Shown in pieces: positions 10,673 to 20,042 of a DNA stretch of 64,000 nt. A model generated the notes under the pieces. The model was not told the DNA's origin. It made no database searches and worked only from the letters and a program-made list of their open reading frames with translations. Origin of the DNA: Piromyces finnis (taxonomy: Eukaryota > Neocallimastigomycota > Neocallimastigomycetes > Neocallimastigales > Neocallimastigaceae). Both the position numbers and the translations under genes were made by a program. Position 1 is the stretch's first letter; every line of letters starts with the position of its first letter. The stretch covers positions 62,001 through 126,000 of the forward strand of contig MCFH01000022.1 in NCBI GenBank assembly GCA_002104945.1, written 5' to 3'.

Positions 10673-11353
10673 CTACATCTTGTTTCTTTTACGATTTTTA
10701 AATGCTATACAACAGCAACACATACAACTTATTATAATACCAATAATAATAATAATACTAATATAAACTACTAAATATCCTAACCCTTCACCTTCATAAG
10801 GACCATTAACATATAGCTGTGAACATTTACCATCACTACACAATTGAGATGAACATTCTAAATTCGACTTACAAGATTCTTTATAGCCTTTACCACAATA
10901 CATATATCCACTATTACTTTTAAACAATCTTGTACGACTATAAATAACATCACAATGGCTTATTTCTGTATTATTAGTGATTGTGCATATTCCAGTTGCA
11001 CGTCCGTATTGTTTAGATAAATCAGTCATGATAAAACATTCATTATATAAACACTCTGAATCTTTATTACAATATCTATGAACTATACAATTATTACTTT
11101 CTATATCAGATCTAGAACACATATTTATAATATATTCAATCTCATTTCCATTTATATCTGGAATATTAATATAACCTTGACCTAGGTCATATTGCATACA
11201 AATGTCGTTTTTACAAAAAAAAGTAAGATAATATTTATTACGAATCTTCAAAACTTCATTTTTACTAATTGGTCCTATCATTTGATATCCATAAATCATA
11301 CAAGTCATTTCAATACATAATATTAAATAAAATATATTATTTAAAATTATCAT
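10673..11353 (-). CDS. Cys-rich type I membrane protein, unknown function
   Basis: 226 aa. An N-terminal hydrophobic segment (about 1-22) looks like a signal peptide. The next ~165 residues form a Cys-rich ectodomain with about 17 Cys, including closely spaced pairs (CNKDSECLYNEC; CKSNLECSSQLCSDGKC) that suggest a small disulfide-bonded repeat. A single strong transmembrane helix (about 192-211) is followed by a CMCCCC cluster, likely palmitoylated, and a basic tail (KNRKRNKM). The predicted topology is ectodomain outside, short basic tail inside. Family unknown; it could be a fungal surface protein or, if the island is viral, a virion or envelope protein. It precedes the 742-aa gene on the same strand. 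Confidence 0.8.
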   Translation of the reverse strand: MIILNNIFYLILCIEMTCMIYGYQMIGPISKNEVLKIRNKYYLTFFCKNDICMQYDLGQGYINIPDINGNEIEYIINMCSRSDIESNNCIVHRYCNKDSECLYNECFIMTDLSKQYGRATGICTITNNTEISHCDVIYSRTRLFKSNSGYMYCGKGYKESCKSNLECSSQLCSDGKCSQLYVNGPYEGEGLGYLVVYISIIIIIGIIISCMCCCCIAFKNRKRNKM

Positions 11354-12573
11354 TGTTTAATAATTATATTACTATAATCTATTATTTAATTAATAAAAAT
11401 TGCAAAGAAATATACTACTGTTAAAAATATAATATATTTTTATTAATTATAAAAATATAGTATAATATATTATGAAATTGTAAAATATACTATATATTTA
11501 ATAATAATATTATAAATTTTTTATTGTTTAAATAGTATTGTGTTATGAAAGTATTTTAGAAATTAAATAATTATTAATTTTAATTATAAATTTTATATTT
11601 AAACTTATTTAATTATAATAATAATACCAATATTTATATATTATAAATTAATTCAAAATTTATATTTAAAATAGTTATAATATTGAATAAATTAATTTAG
11701 AAATTATATTTATTTAAAATAATTAAAATATTTATAGAATGTTGAAATTAATTATTATTAAATAATTATTTTATATATTATTAAATTAATTTATTTAAAA
11801 ATACTAAAATATATATTTTATAAAATATAAAATATATAAAAATCATTTTATAAATATATAAATTATTAATTTTAAGTTTATTTATTTTATATTTCATATT
11901 AACTAACTCCCTACTATATTTATTACTATTAATTTATACATATATATATGTATATATATATATAATTATAATTAATAAATGTAAAATCCAATTCACATCT
12001 TATATTTTGTACATTATTTATTATATTATTATTTTTTATTCTAAATTTTATATACAATATTTTTATTATTTATTATAGTATTTATGAGTATAGTTCATAC
12101 AATAATAATAAGTATTTATGAATATTTGTAAATAATTAATATATTATGTTAGAAGTATTGTTAAAGGATTATTAAATATTTTGGATTTTATTAATATGTC
12201 AGATAATTTATGAATTGTTAGAAGTTATTAATATACCAAATATATTTTGAATTAATTATTTAACTGGTATTATATTAAATTTTAAGTATTTTCAAATGTT
12301 TTTATAATCTGTTAATTTGTTGTTAAAACAGATATTTAACATATCTGGTATTATATATTATAACAAATAATAGAAATAGGTTTGTTAAACTAGAATTTAG
12401 ATTATTATTTAACAGATATATTTAGTATTATGATAGTTTTAAATAATTTTTATAAAATAAAAAAAAATAATTTGTAAATATAAACTGATTTTTTATAAAT
12501 TTCATATATAAAAAAATATAATAATATATTATTGTATAAAAATAATCTTCTAAAGTTGCCATTAAAAAATAAA
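11354..12573. other. Non-coding spacer in island
   Basis: About 1.2 kb of AT-rich DNA between divergent genes (membrane protein on minus, PI-PLC protein on plus). It presumably contains both promoters. No clear shared motif, RNA gene or repeat was seen apart from a short (TA)n run near 11938-11962. Confidence 0.45.
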
Positions 12574-15500
12574 ATGAAAAATTTTATATTATTAGTTATT
12601 TATTTAATAACATTAATTATTAATGTTACTGCTAAAAATAATATTGATGCTAATTGGATGAGTTATATCAATGATAATATACGAATTAATCAACTTAACA
12701 TTCCTGGAACACATGATTCTGGAACATATGATATAGGACAATTATCTAATAATAAAGTTTTAGAATCTTTAGTTGAAAGATCTATACTTGCACCTTATTC
12801 TCAAGTATTAGGTGGACTTACTCAAACACAAGAACTTGATATTACTGAACAATTAGAACATGGAATTAGATATTTTGATATAAGACTTACAATAAGCAAT
12901 AAAAATGATAAAAAACTTCATTTAACTCATGAATTCATTCCTTGTATAAATATTAAAAATAAATATAAATATTTATATTTTTCTGATGTATTAAGTGAAT
13001 GTTCAGAATTTTTAGATAAACATTATAATGAAACTGTTATTTTACATTTAAAAAGTGAAGATCTTCCTTCAGGAATTAATTCTACTCATGTAGCTAATTT
13101 AATATTTAATGATTTAGATAAATATCGTGCTAAAATATATACACTTAACTCATTTCCATCTCTTGGAAAAGTTAGAGGTCAAATGGTAATTGTTACACGA
13201 GATGAGTTTAAAACAGATTCAATTTTAGTTGATGATACATATAAAAAAGTTTCTATTGGTAATGTACTTTCATGGAAAGATATGGGTGGATGTGAAAAAT
13301 ATAATAATAAATATGATTGTTGTCCTAAATTAAATGGAGATTTGCGTGTTCAAGATGCTTATAATTTAGATGGAAGTGAAAAATGGGAATTAGCTCGTGA
13401 TATAATAGATAATGCAATTTTTGGTTGTAAATCTCAAAATGAATTTTTAACTATTAATGATATTAATAAATTGACTATTAATTTTATGAGTACAGCTAGA
13501 GCACATTCTTTTAGTTTAGAAGCATTACCACAATTAATACATGATATATCATTTGATGCTGGAATAGAAGATACAGCTAATTATGTAAATACAAAATTAA
13601 CTAAATATATCCTTGAACGAGAAAAAAATTTTCAAAACAAAATGTTTAACAATGAATGGATTTTTTTAGATTTTCCATCACTCGATGTTGTTCGTGCAAT
13701 TTATCAAAGTAATGGATATTTAAATCCTGAGTTAACTGCAGATAAAGTTGAAATATCTGACAAAGAATATATAATTGCTAATGCTAAATATTATGTTGCA
13801 TTAATTCCAATGGTAGGAAGTGCTGCAGCAGAATTAACTGGTGCTGTAATTGATGTTACTGCAACTATTGGAGAAACTATAGTAAATACAGTTGAAAGTG
13901 TAGCTGATGCAGTTGGATCTTTTTTCAAAGGATTTTTTTCTAAACGTGAAATTAGCGAATATGTTAAAGTATGTCTTCAACGTAAAACTTTAGCTAATGG
14001 TAATGAAATAGTTATAGTTAATTCTAAGTGTAAAAATAATCCAAAAAACAAATGGACTATTAATTCACATAATGAATATTATAATATTATTTCTGGATAT
14101 GATAGTAAATGTTTGGAATATGAAAATGGAAGCTTAAATGTTGTTAAATGTAAAACTAATCGAAAAAATCAAGATTTTAGTATTAAACATGGTGTTATTT
14201 GTTCAAGAATAGATGGATATAAATGTTTAGCTGGTGTGTTTGATATTCTACCAACACCTTTAGAATCAAAAAAATATGAAGGATTATCATGTTCTAAAGA
14301 TATTATCAAACGTGGTTATAAATGTTGTTCTAATCAAAATGCTAAAGTTGAAAAAGTTGATAATTATGGTAACTGGGCTAAAGAAAATGGTGAATGGTGT
14401 GGTATTGGGTATGAAAGATGTTCATTTGAAGTATTAGGATATCATTGTTGTTCATCTATTAATCCAAAAGTTGTCAAAGAAGATTCATATGGAAAATGGG
14501 GTGAAGAAGATGGAGAATTATGTGGTATTGGTGAAATGAATAGAGTTGTTACTTATAGAATTCGTAATATTAAAACTAAGCAATGTGTTTTAGTTAATAA
14601 TAGTGATGGTAATTTAATTGATTTAGGAGAGTGTACTACTTCGAATCATAGTTTATGGCATATTGCAAATGTCGATGAATATAACAACAAGAAAATTACA
14701 TCTGTTAAAAATGGAAAGTGTTTATATGCTGCTAATACACAAACATCAGGTTTAGAAATTTGTGAAGATGTTATGAATATTAAAGATCGTTATATGCACT
14801 TTGAAATTATTGAAGATAAATACTTATGTGTTAAAAATAGTAGAAATTTAAAATATAGTTGCTTAAGTAGTAAATCACTTAATTTTGAAGAATCATATGA
14901 TAAAAACGATGAAAGTTTCCAATGGGAAATACAAGATATAGATGAGGGTGTTATTGTTATTAAGGAAAATGATATATATAATCCTGATAAAAATAATGAT
15001 CCTCCAAAAATTTATCAACCACTTGATTTTGATTGTCCAATAGATAATTTCCCTTGTTGTTCTGATAATACTGAAATCATATATACTGATGAAGAAGGTA
15101 ATTGGGGACTTGAAAATGATGAGTGGTGTTTTATAAATAAATCAACTACAACAACTACTATAATATCTACTCCTACTTCTTCTGAATGCTATTTTGAAAC
15201 TTTAGGTTATTCATGTTGTCCTTCTGAAATTACAGAAGTAGCTTATACTGATGAAGATGGTAATAAATGGGGTATTATTAATAATGAATGGTGTGGTATT
15301 GTTGATCAAACATCTAGTACAACTACAACTACTTCAACTACAATAACTACAACAGTTAAACCATCTGCTACTATTAAACCTGGTCATACTGTTTATTGGT
15401 TCTATCATTCCTCTACAAATAAGTGTTTATATGCTCCTGAAAATGTAAATGGAAAAATTAAGATTAAATCATGTGATGATTCTAATTATTCTAAATGGAT

Positions 15501-16344
15501 GGTATTACCTTCTCGTAAAGGTTATTTCTATTCAATGGCTTATCCTGATTATTGTTTACAAGTTGATGATGAAAATAGTGGTTCACTTGCTTTAGGTAAA
15601 TGTGATGATCAAGCTAAATTAGAACATACAGATGATGCTTTCTTTAAATTAATTGGTTCTGATGATAAATGTATTGGTATCTTAGATGAAAATGATATGT
15701 ATAACAATGAAATAGAATTAAACTTAAATACTTGTATTGAAAGTGATAATGAAAAATTTTATGTTTGGGATAAACAACCAGATATTATTTGTTTTGCTGA
15801 AAATCTAGGTTACCAATGTTGTTCTGATCCTGAAACTATTGTTATTACCACTGATGAATATGGTGAATGGGGTATAGAAAATAATATGTGGTGTGGTATA
15901 TTAGGCTCTGAAAATAATATTCATAATATCACTCCTTCTATTAAAACTGAAACTTATTATTTATACAATTCATACACAAATAAATGTATTCATTCCAATG
16001 GTGTACTTAATGATAATATTACCTTGAATGATTGTGATTACTCAGAATATTCTCTTTGGGATGTTCCATATACACATGATGGTTATTTCCACTTAAAGTT
16101 TAATAATGATCATTGTCTAATGCTTGCCGATGATCTTTCCTTAATTTTAGGTATTTGTGGAAATGAAAGAACTAAATTTTATCGTAATGGTAATTATATT
16201 ATGTCTCCATTATATAAAAATATGTGTATTACATTAGATATTAATAATACTTTAGTTATGACTGATTGTAATGAATTTGATAATACTCAATTATATTACT
16301 TTAATCTCTGGAATGAGAATTCTATTGAATTAAATGATAATTGA
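12574..16344 (+). CDS. Secreted PI-PLC X-domain protein with ricin-type lectin and fungal dockerin modules
   Basis: 1,256 aa from the ATG at 12574; the longer frame uses TTG upstream, whereas this ATG gives a clean signal peptide (about 1-20). Residues ~29-190 form a PI-PLC X domain with IPGTHDSG (His47), R104 and LTHEF (His119) at the expected catalytic positions. About 406-457 is an Ala/Val-rich amphipathic stretch. Then alternate four ricin-B-like lectin regions (about 461-557, 657-805, 937-1067, 1124-1252) and five dockerin-type modules (about 573, 616, 820, 871, 1072), each CxxxxxGYxCC...G(x)WGxExxxWCGI-like. The fourth is followed by a Thr-rich linker. Such dockerins tether enzymes of anaerobic fungi to extracellular complexes. 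A phospholipase with this tail is unusual. No intron or frame damage is seen. Confidence 0.85.
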   Translation: MKNFILLVIYLITLIINVTAKNNIDANWMSYINDNIRINQLNIPGTHDSGTYDIGQLSNNKVLESLVERSILAPYSQVLGGLTQTQELDITEQLEHGIRYFDIRLTISNKNDKKLHLTHEFIPCINIKNKYKYLYFSDVLSECSEFLDKHYNETVILHLKSEDLPSGINSTHVANLIFNDLDKYRAKIYTLNSFPSLGKVRGQMVIVTRDEFKTDSILVDDTYKKVSIGNVLSWKDMGGCEKYNNKYDCCPKLNGDLRVQDAYNLDGSEKWELARDIIDNAIFGCKSQNEFLTINDINKLTINFMSTARAHSFSLEALPQLIHDISFDAGIEDTANYVNTKLTKYILEREKNFQNKMFNNEWIFLDFPSLDVVRAIYQSNGYLNPELTADKVEISDKEYIIANAKYYVALIPMVGSAAAELTGAVIDVTATIGETIVNTVESVADAVGSFFKGFFSKREISEYVKVCLQRKTLANGNEIVIVNSKCKNNPKNKWTINSHNEYYNIISGYDSKCLEYENGSLNVVKCKTNRKNQDFSIKHGVICSRIDGYKCLAGVFDILPTPLESKKYEGLSCSKDIIKRGYKCCSNQNAKVEKVDNYGNWAKENGEWCGIGYERCSFEVLGYHCCSSINPKVVKEDSYGKWGEEDGELCGIGEMNRVVTYRIRNIKTKQCVLVNNSDGNLIDLGECTTSNHSLWHIANVDEYNNKKITSVKNGKCLYAANTQTSGLEICEDVMNIKDRYMHFEIIEDKYLCVKNSRNLKYSCLSSKSLNFEESYDKNDESFQWEIQDIDEGVIVIKENDIYNPDKNNDPPKIYQPLDFDCPIDNFPCCSDNTEIIYTDEEGNWGLENDEWCFINKSTTTTTIISTPTSSECYFETLGYSCCPSEITEVAYTDEDGNKWGIINNEWCGIVDQTSSTTTTTSTTITTTVKPSATIKPGHTVYWFYHSSTNKCLYAPENVNGKIKIKSCDDSNYSKWMVLPSRKGYFYSMAYPDYCLQVDDENSGSLALGKCDDQAKLEHTDDAFFKLIGSDDKCIGILDENDMYNNEIELNLNTCIESDNEKFYVWDKQPDIICFAENLGYQCCSDPETIVITTDEYGEWGIENNMWCGILGSENNIHNITPSIKTETYYLYNSYTNKCIHSNGVLNDNITLNDCDYSEYSLWDVPYTHDGYFHLKFNNDHCLMLADDLSLILGICGNERTKFYRNGNYIMSPLYKNMCITLDINNTLVMTDCNEFDNTQLYYFNLWNENSIELNDN

Positions 16345-17122
16345 ATATTTAAATTAAAATAATATTTATAAAATAAAATAAATAATATATAAATTTAGAT
16401 ATAGATTAGAAGTTATTTAATATTAGTTTTCAAAATTTCTTTTGTAATTATAAAATTTAGTTTAATAAAATAAATAATTTTTTAAACTTTAAAAAACTTA
16501 TTAACTATATTTTTCACAAATAAAAAATATTAAGTGGTTAAGATCTATTATATTCATAGTTAGAATTTATTCAATCTATATATAAATAATTATAAATCTA
16601 AAATAGATTATTTCTCAATAAAAAATATAAAAAATAAAATTATAAAGTATAATGTTTTAATTAAACTTATAAAAGTTTATAAAAAAACTAAACATTATAT
16701 TTTTTAAAAGACTTTAATTTTTTTATAATATATTACATAAAGAATTTAACATATTATATTTTAAATATTTATATCGATTGATAAATTCTTATTTTATTTT
16801 TTTTTATATTTTATTAATTTTATACAAATATTTTTTTAAAATGATTATAAAATCTATAATAAATTTATTAAAAATTTATTAAATTAGGATTCATACTTTT
16901 ATACTTTATTTTTTATTATAATTTATTTCTATTACCGTTAAAAAAAATATTATAATTTATTTCTATCATTAATTTGAAATATTATTTAATAAATTTTATT
17001 TTTTATTTAATTATATAATTTTATTTATTTTATCATACTTATTTTTCATATAAATCATACACAATATTTATTTACATTAACTTTTATAATTTATTCATTA
17101 CATAATTATTTAACTACAAGTA
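16345..17122. other. Non-coding spacer in island
   Basis: AT-rich, no gene or RNA recognised. The downstream TFIIS-like gene begins after a pyrimidine/A-rich leader. Confidence 0.45.
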
Positions 17123-17371
17123 ATGGCTGATCAATCTGAATTAGATAAATTTTTTGAAGAATCTCCTTTGTTTGAGGAAGATAGAAAAAGAGAACAAGAA
17201 GAATTGAAATTATTAGAAAAAATGTTACATAATGATAATATATTGGATAAATCACTTCGTTGTAAAAGATGTTTGAATAATAATATTGATATGAGACGTA
17301 TACAGCTTCGTCGTACTGATGAAGAAGCTACATTGGTATATTATTGCTTAAATTGCAATAGAATTATTTAA
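17123..17371 (+). CDS. TFIIS-like / RPB9-like zinc-ribbon protein
   Basis: 82 aa. The N-terminal 45 residues are charged and probably one helix. The C-terminus is a four-Cys zinc ribbon (C47-x2-C50 and C75-x2-C78) carrying QLRRTDEEAT, equivalent to the Q-x-RSADEP-x-T hairpin of TFIIS whose Asp-Glu pair enters the polymerase active site during transcript cleavage; D66-E67 are present. Host TFIIS is about 300 aa and RPB9 has two zinc ribbons in ~110-120 aa, so this is a minimal single-ribbon form. Its position in the same island as a non-nuclear-type polymerase subunit suggests the two work together; that is inference. Confidence 0.82.
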   Translation: MADQSELDKFFEESPLFEEDRKREQEELKLLEKMLHNDNILDKSLRCKRCLNNNIDMRRIQLRRTDEEATLVYYCLNCNRII

Positions 17372-17677
17372 ATATATATATATTAAGTATATTTAATAAT
17401 ATATTTAATAATATATTTAATAATATATTTAATAATATATTTAATTATACTTACATATTGAATAAATAATTAATACATGTATTGTATATGTATAATAATC
17501 ATTAATTTATCTATTATAAATCAAGATTAATAATATTAACAATATTAAAAAAAAATAGTATATTAATTATAATTATATAAATGTAAATAATTTAAATATA
17601 ATTTAAAATATAATTTAAATCTAAATTAATATTTTTAAAAAATATAATATAAAATGATAAATTATTAAAATATATAA
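17372..17677. repeat. Right margin of island with 12-bp tandem repeat
   Basis: 17388-17445 holds about five units of ATTTAATAATAT just downstream of the TFIIS-like gene; the rest is featureless AT-rich DNA up to the 48-bp direct repeat. Confidence 0.7.
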
Positions 17678-17725
17678 TATTATTATAAGATTAATTATAA
17701 TAAATAACTTTATACAAAATAATAA
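17678..17725. repeat. 48-bp direct repeat, right boundary of island
   Basis: Identical to 4874-4921. Its last base is the first base of the S4 hairpin of the family Y LTR, so the insertion point abuts that hairpin. Confidence 0.93.
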
Positions 17726-17937
17726 CTCTTGATTTCTCAAATCGAACTCAAGAGTACTATTTATATGTTTTATTCTATTAAATTAAAATTTCTAAGAACA
17801 TTCTAATCTTAACAAGAATCTTTTTAGGAAAAGACTAGAAGAAAAACCTAAAAAGTTATTTGATTGATATTCTAATCATACCAATCATCGTAATATTAAG
17901 TAAAACCGTTGATAACGGGTAAAACCTTAATATCCGA
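17725..17937 (-). other. Family Y LTR structured RNA, copy D
   Basis: Stems read on the minus strand: S1 ATATTAAG/CTTAATAT (17933-17926 with 17900-17893) enclosing S1b CCGTT/AACGG; S2 GATTGGTAT/ATATCAATC (one mismatch, 17886-17878 with 17870-17862); S3 CTTTTTAGG/CCTAAAAAG (17855-17847 with 17828-17820) with an 18-nt loop containing CTTCTAGTC; S4 ACTCTTGA/TCAAGAGT (17755-17748 with 17732-17725). Compare copies at 33761, 43303 and 44713. Confidence 0.75.
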
Positions 17938-18246
17938 TTTCCTATTACATACTAATATATAGTTGTATAATATTATTAATGTAATTAGTATGTGCTTTAT
18001 CTTTTATAATACAAGTATATATATAAATGAATGTATAAATACATAATTAAATAAATTAATTAATCTAATATAGCGAATGAATAATTATTAACTAAATAAA
18101 TATTTACAATATTTAACTTAACAAATAACTATAATAATAAATAAATATATTAATATAATCTAATGGATTAATGATTATTAACTAAATAAATTATTTGTAA
18201 TATTTAATACTAAGAATAAATAATAAGTATTTATTCTTACATTATA

Positions 18247-19289
18247 ATAAAAATAAACGATAATAACCCTTAAAAATGAATGAATAATAATTTTATGAAA
18301 ATATAACCCTATATAACCCTTACTTAAATAAATAATATTCTTTATTATATAATAAATTCTGAGTAAAAACGACCTAATAGTGATAATAATAAAATAAATT
18401 ATTAAATAAATAAAACGCCTTAATCTAATAATGTATAAAAATAATAAAATAATAATAAATAAATAAAAATGAATAAACAAACTAAAAATAAAATGGTACA
18501 TCAAATTATTAATTCTAGTGTTTATCCAAGTGTTCTTTAGAAATTCTCTTAAACTTATAAATTAATAAATAACTAATTGAGTAATTATTACTAAAATGAT
18601 AAACTTAAAACCTGGAAATAGAACAATAATAACAATTCTAAAGATAAAATACAGAACTCTTTTATGTTTCTGTATAAAATGAGTGTTTATAATAATTGAT
18701 ACTTTTAATATTTTAATTTTGTTATATTTTTATTTTAATTTTATTTTAATTTTATTTTAATTTTATTTTAATTTTATTTTAATTTTATTTTAATTTTATT
18801 TTAATTTTATTTTAATTTTATTTTAATTTTATTTTAATTTTAAATTTTAATTATTTTATTCAAGGTATTATACATTTAATGATAGTCAATGATAATTTAT
18901 AATAATTTTTCTAAATTTAAGCATTTTGAAGTAATAAGAAAATCAAATAAGTAATATTCTATAATATTTTATAATACTAAGACATAATTTTAATTTATTC
19001 TTTTAATTTTAATAAATAATAACAATAGTAATAATAATATTTAATAGTTAAAAATAATAATACATGTAATAATTGAAAATGTATAAAAGAAAGATAAAAT
19101 TCTTCTTTATAAAGAGGGGACAATAAATAGAGAATAAAAAAGACAATAAACAGATAATAAATAAATTATAGAATATAATAAAGATTTAATTTAAAACATA
19201 ATAAGAGTTTATTTTCGAGTTTTGAGTGATTTATTTGTTAATTATAAAGCATATTTTTTTATTTTATTTTAAATTTATTGTTTCATCAT
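18247..19289. repeat. Non-coding, with 11-bp tandem repeat
   Basis: No gene; the Leu/Ile/Tyr-rich minus-strand frame at 18178-18504 is a product of AT-rich DNA. About 18722-18845 is a tandem array of roughly eleven units of TTTTATTTTAA. Confidence 0.75.
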
Positions 19290-19728
19290 TGTAAAGAAAT
19301 GTGTCTTTAACAATAAAACAAATTATAATATTTACTAAATAACTTAGTAATATTAACACTTTAAAATATTCTGTAAATTATTAATTTATAAAAATATCAT
19401 TAAAAACACATAGAATTTAACTTAATAAGTTAGTGTTTAATAATATAATTATTTATTAATAAAATCTCGATTCTTTAAAATATTTGGGAAAATTCACTCG
19501 TATTTATACTAAAAATTTTTTAAATTAATTTATAAAATTTTTTCAACTTAAAATTCTTAACCAATCAATAATCTTCATATAAAATAAAATTTAAAAATAA
19601 AATAAAATAAAATAAAATTATAATTTTTTTAAAATAGTATCTATGAGGTCTCGAACTAGTGTCATTCAGACTCAAAGTCTTAGCTACTAACCACTAAGAC
19701 AATTTAGTTATTTCTAGTATTCATTACA
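19290..19728 (-). repeat. E1 3' LTR
   Basis: TGTAAAG...ATTACA on the plus strand. Contains a tRNA-like module at 19700-19645 (minus): an A-box-like TTAGTGGTTAGTAGC and a B-box-like AGTTCGAGACC about 30 nt apart, as in tRNA internal promoters. Confidence 0.9.
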
Positions 19729-19763
19729 TGGTCCTCCTCCAGGATTCGGATACCAGACGAATC
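19729..19763 (-). promoter_or_regulatory. E1 polypurine tract and upstream hairpin
   Basis: Minus strand: hairpin GATTCG-TCTGGTATC-CGAATC (19763-19743), then polypurine tract GGAGGAGGACCA directly before the LTR TG. Priming of plus-strand DNA is the known role of the tract; the hairpin role is unknown. Confidence 0.8.
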
Positions 19764-20042
19764 TAGAATTTTAATATTTAAATATATGTTTTTCTTTTTT
19801 AATAAACTAAACTAAGGAGTGAATTTTCTTAATTATAAAAATACATTTAATATAATAAAATACATTTTTTTTTTTTTTTTTAATATTACTAAAGTTAAAA
19901 ATAAAATATTGATAAATTTGATATTAATAAATTGTTTAATAATAAAATTGATATTGATAATGATATTAATAAGTTTTGATAATAATAATAATTGTGATTT
20001 TAATATTAATAATAAATATAATTTGAATTTTTTAACTATTTT

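Larger units (their letters stand above)
4922..17677. other. 12.8-kb inserted gene island, possibly virus-derived
   Basis: This segment interrupts an otherwise complete solo LTR and is bounded by the 48-bp direct repeat. It holds five intron-less reading frames with long AT-rich spacers, and no reverse transcriptase, integrase or transposase. Two genes are transcription-machinery-like (RNA polymerase largest-subunit half, TFIIS-like zinc ribbon), one is a large unrecognised protein, one a Cys-rich membrane protein, and one a secreted PI-PLC-dockerin protein. Seen: the insertion structure and the gene set. Inferred: integration of foreign, perhaps giant-virus-like, DNA. Alternatives are a relocated host segment or repair-associated capture of extrachromosomal DNA. 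Confidence 0.7.
17678..18241 (-). mobile_element. Family Y solo LTR copy D, 5' part
   Basis: The minus-strand LTR begins TGTAAGAATAAATAC at 18241 with target duplication TTATA at 18242-18246. It contains the structured-RNA block and continues, after the island, at 4921-4670. Confidence 0.85.

Noticed and set aside
12532-12573. Upstream extension of the PI-PLC gene
   Set aside because: Depends on a TTG codon; the ATG at 12574 gives a proper signal peptide.
4922-17677. Maverick/Polinton or linear-plasmid identity for the island
   Set aside because: No terminal inverted repeats, protein-primed DNA polymerase, retroviral-type integrase or capsid gene seen, and the 48-bp duplication is too long for a Maverick target duplication.
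18178-18504. 108-aa Leu/Ile/Tyr-rich frame
   Set aside because: Lies across an LTR end and AT-rich DNA, with biased composition and no motif.
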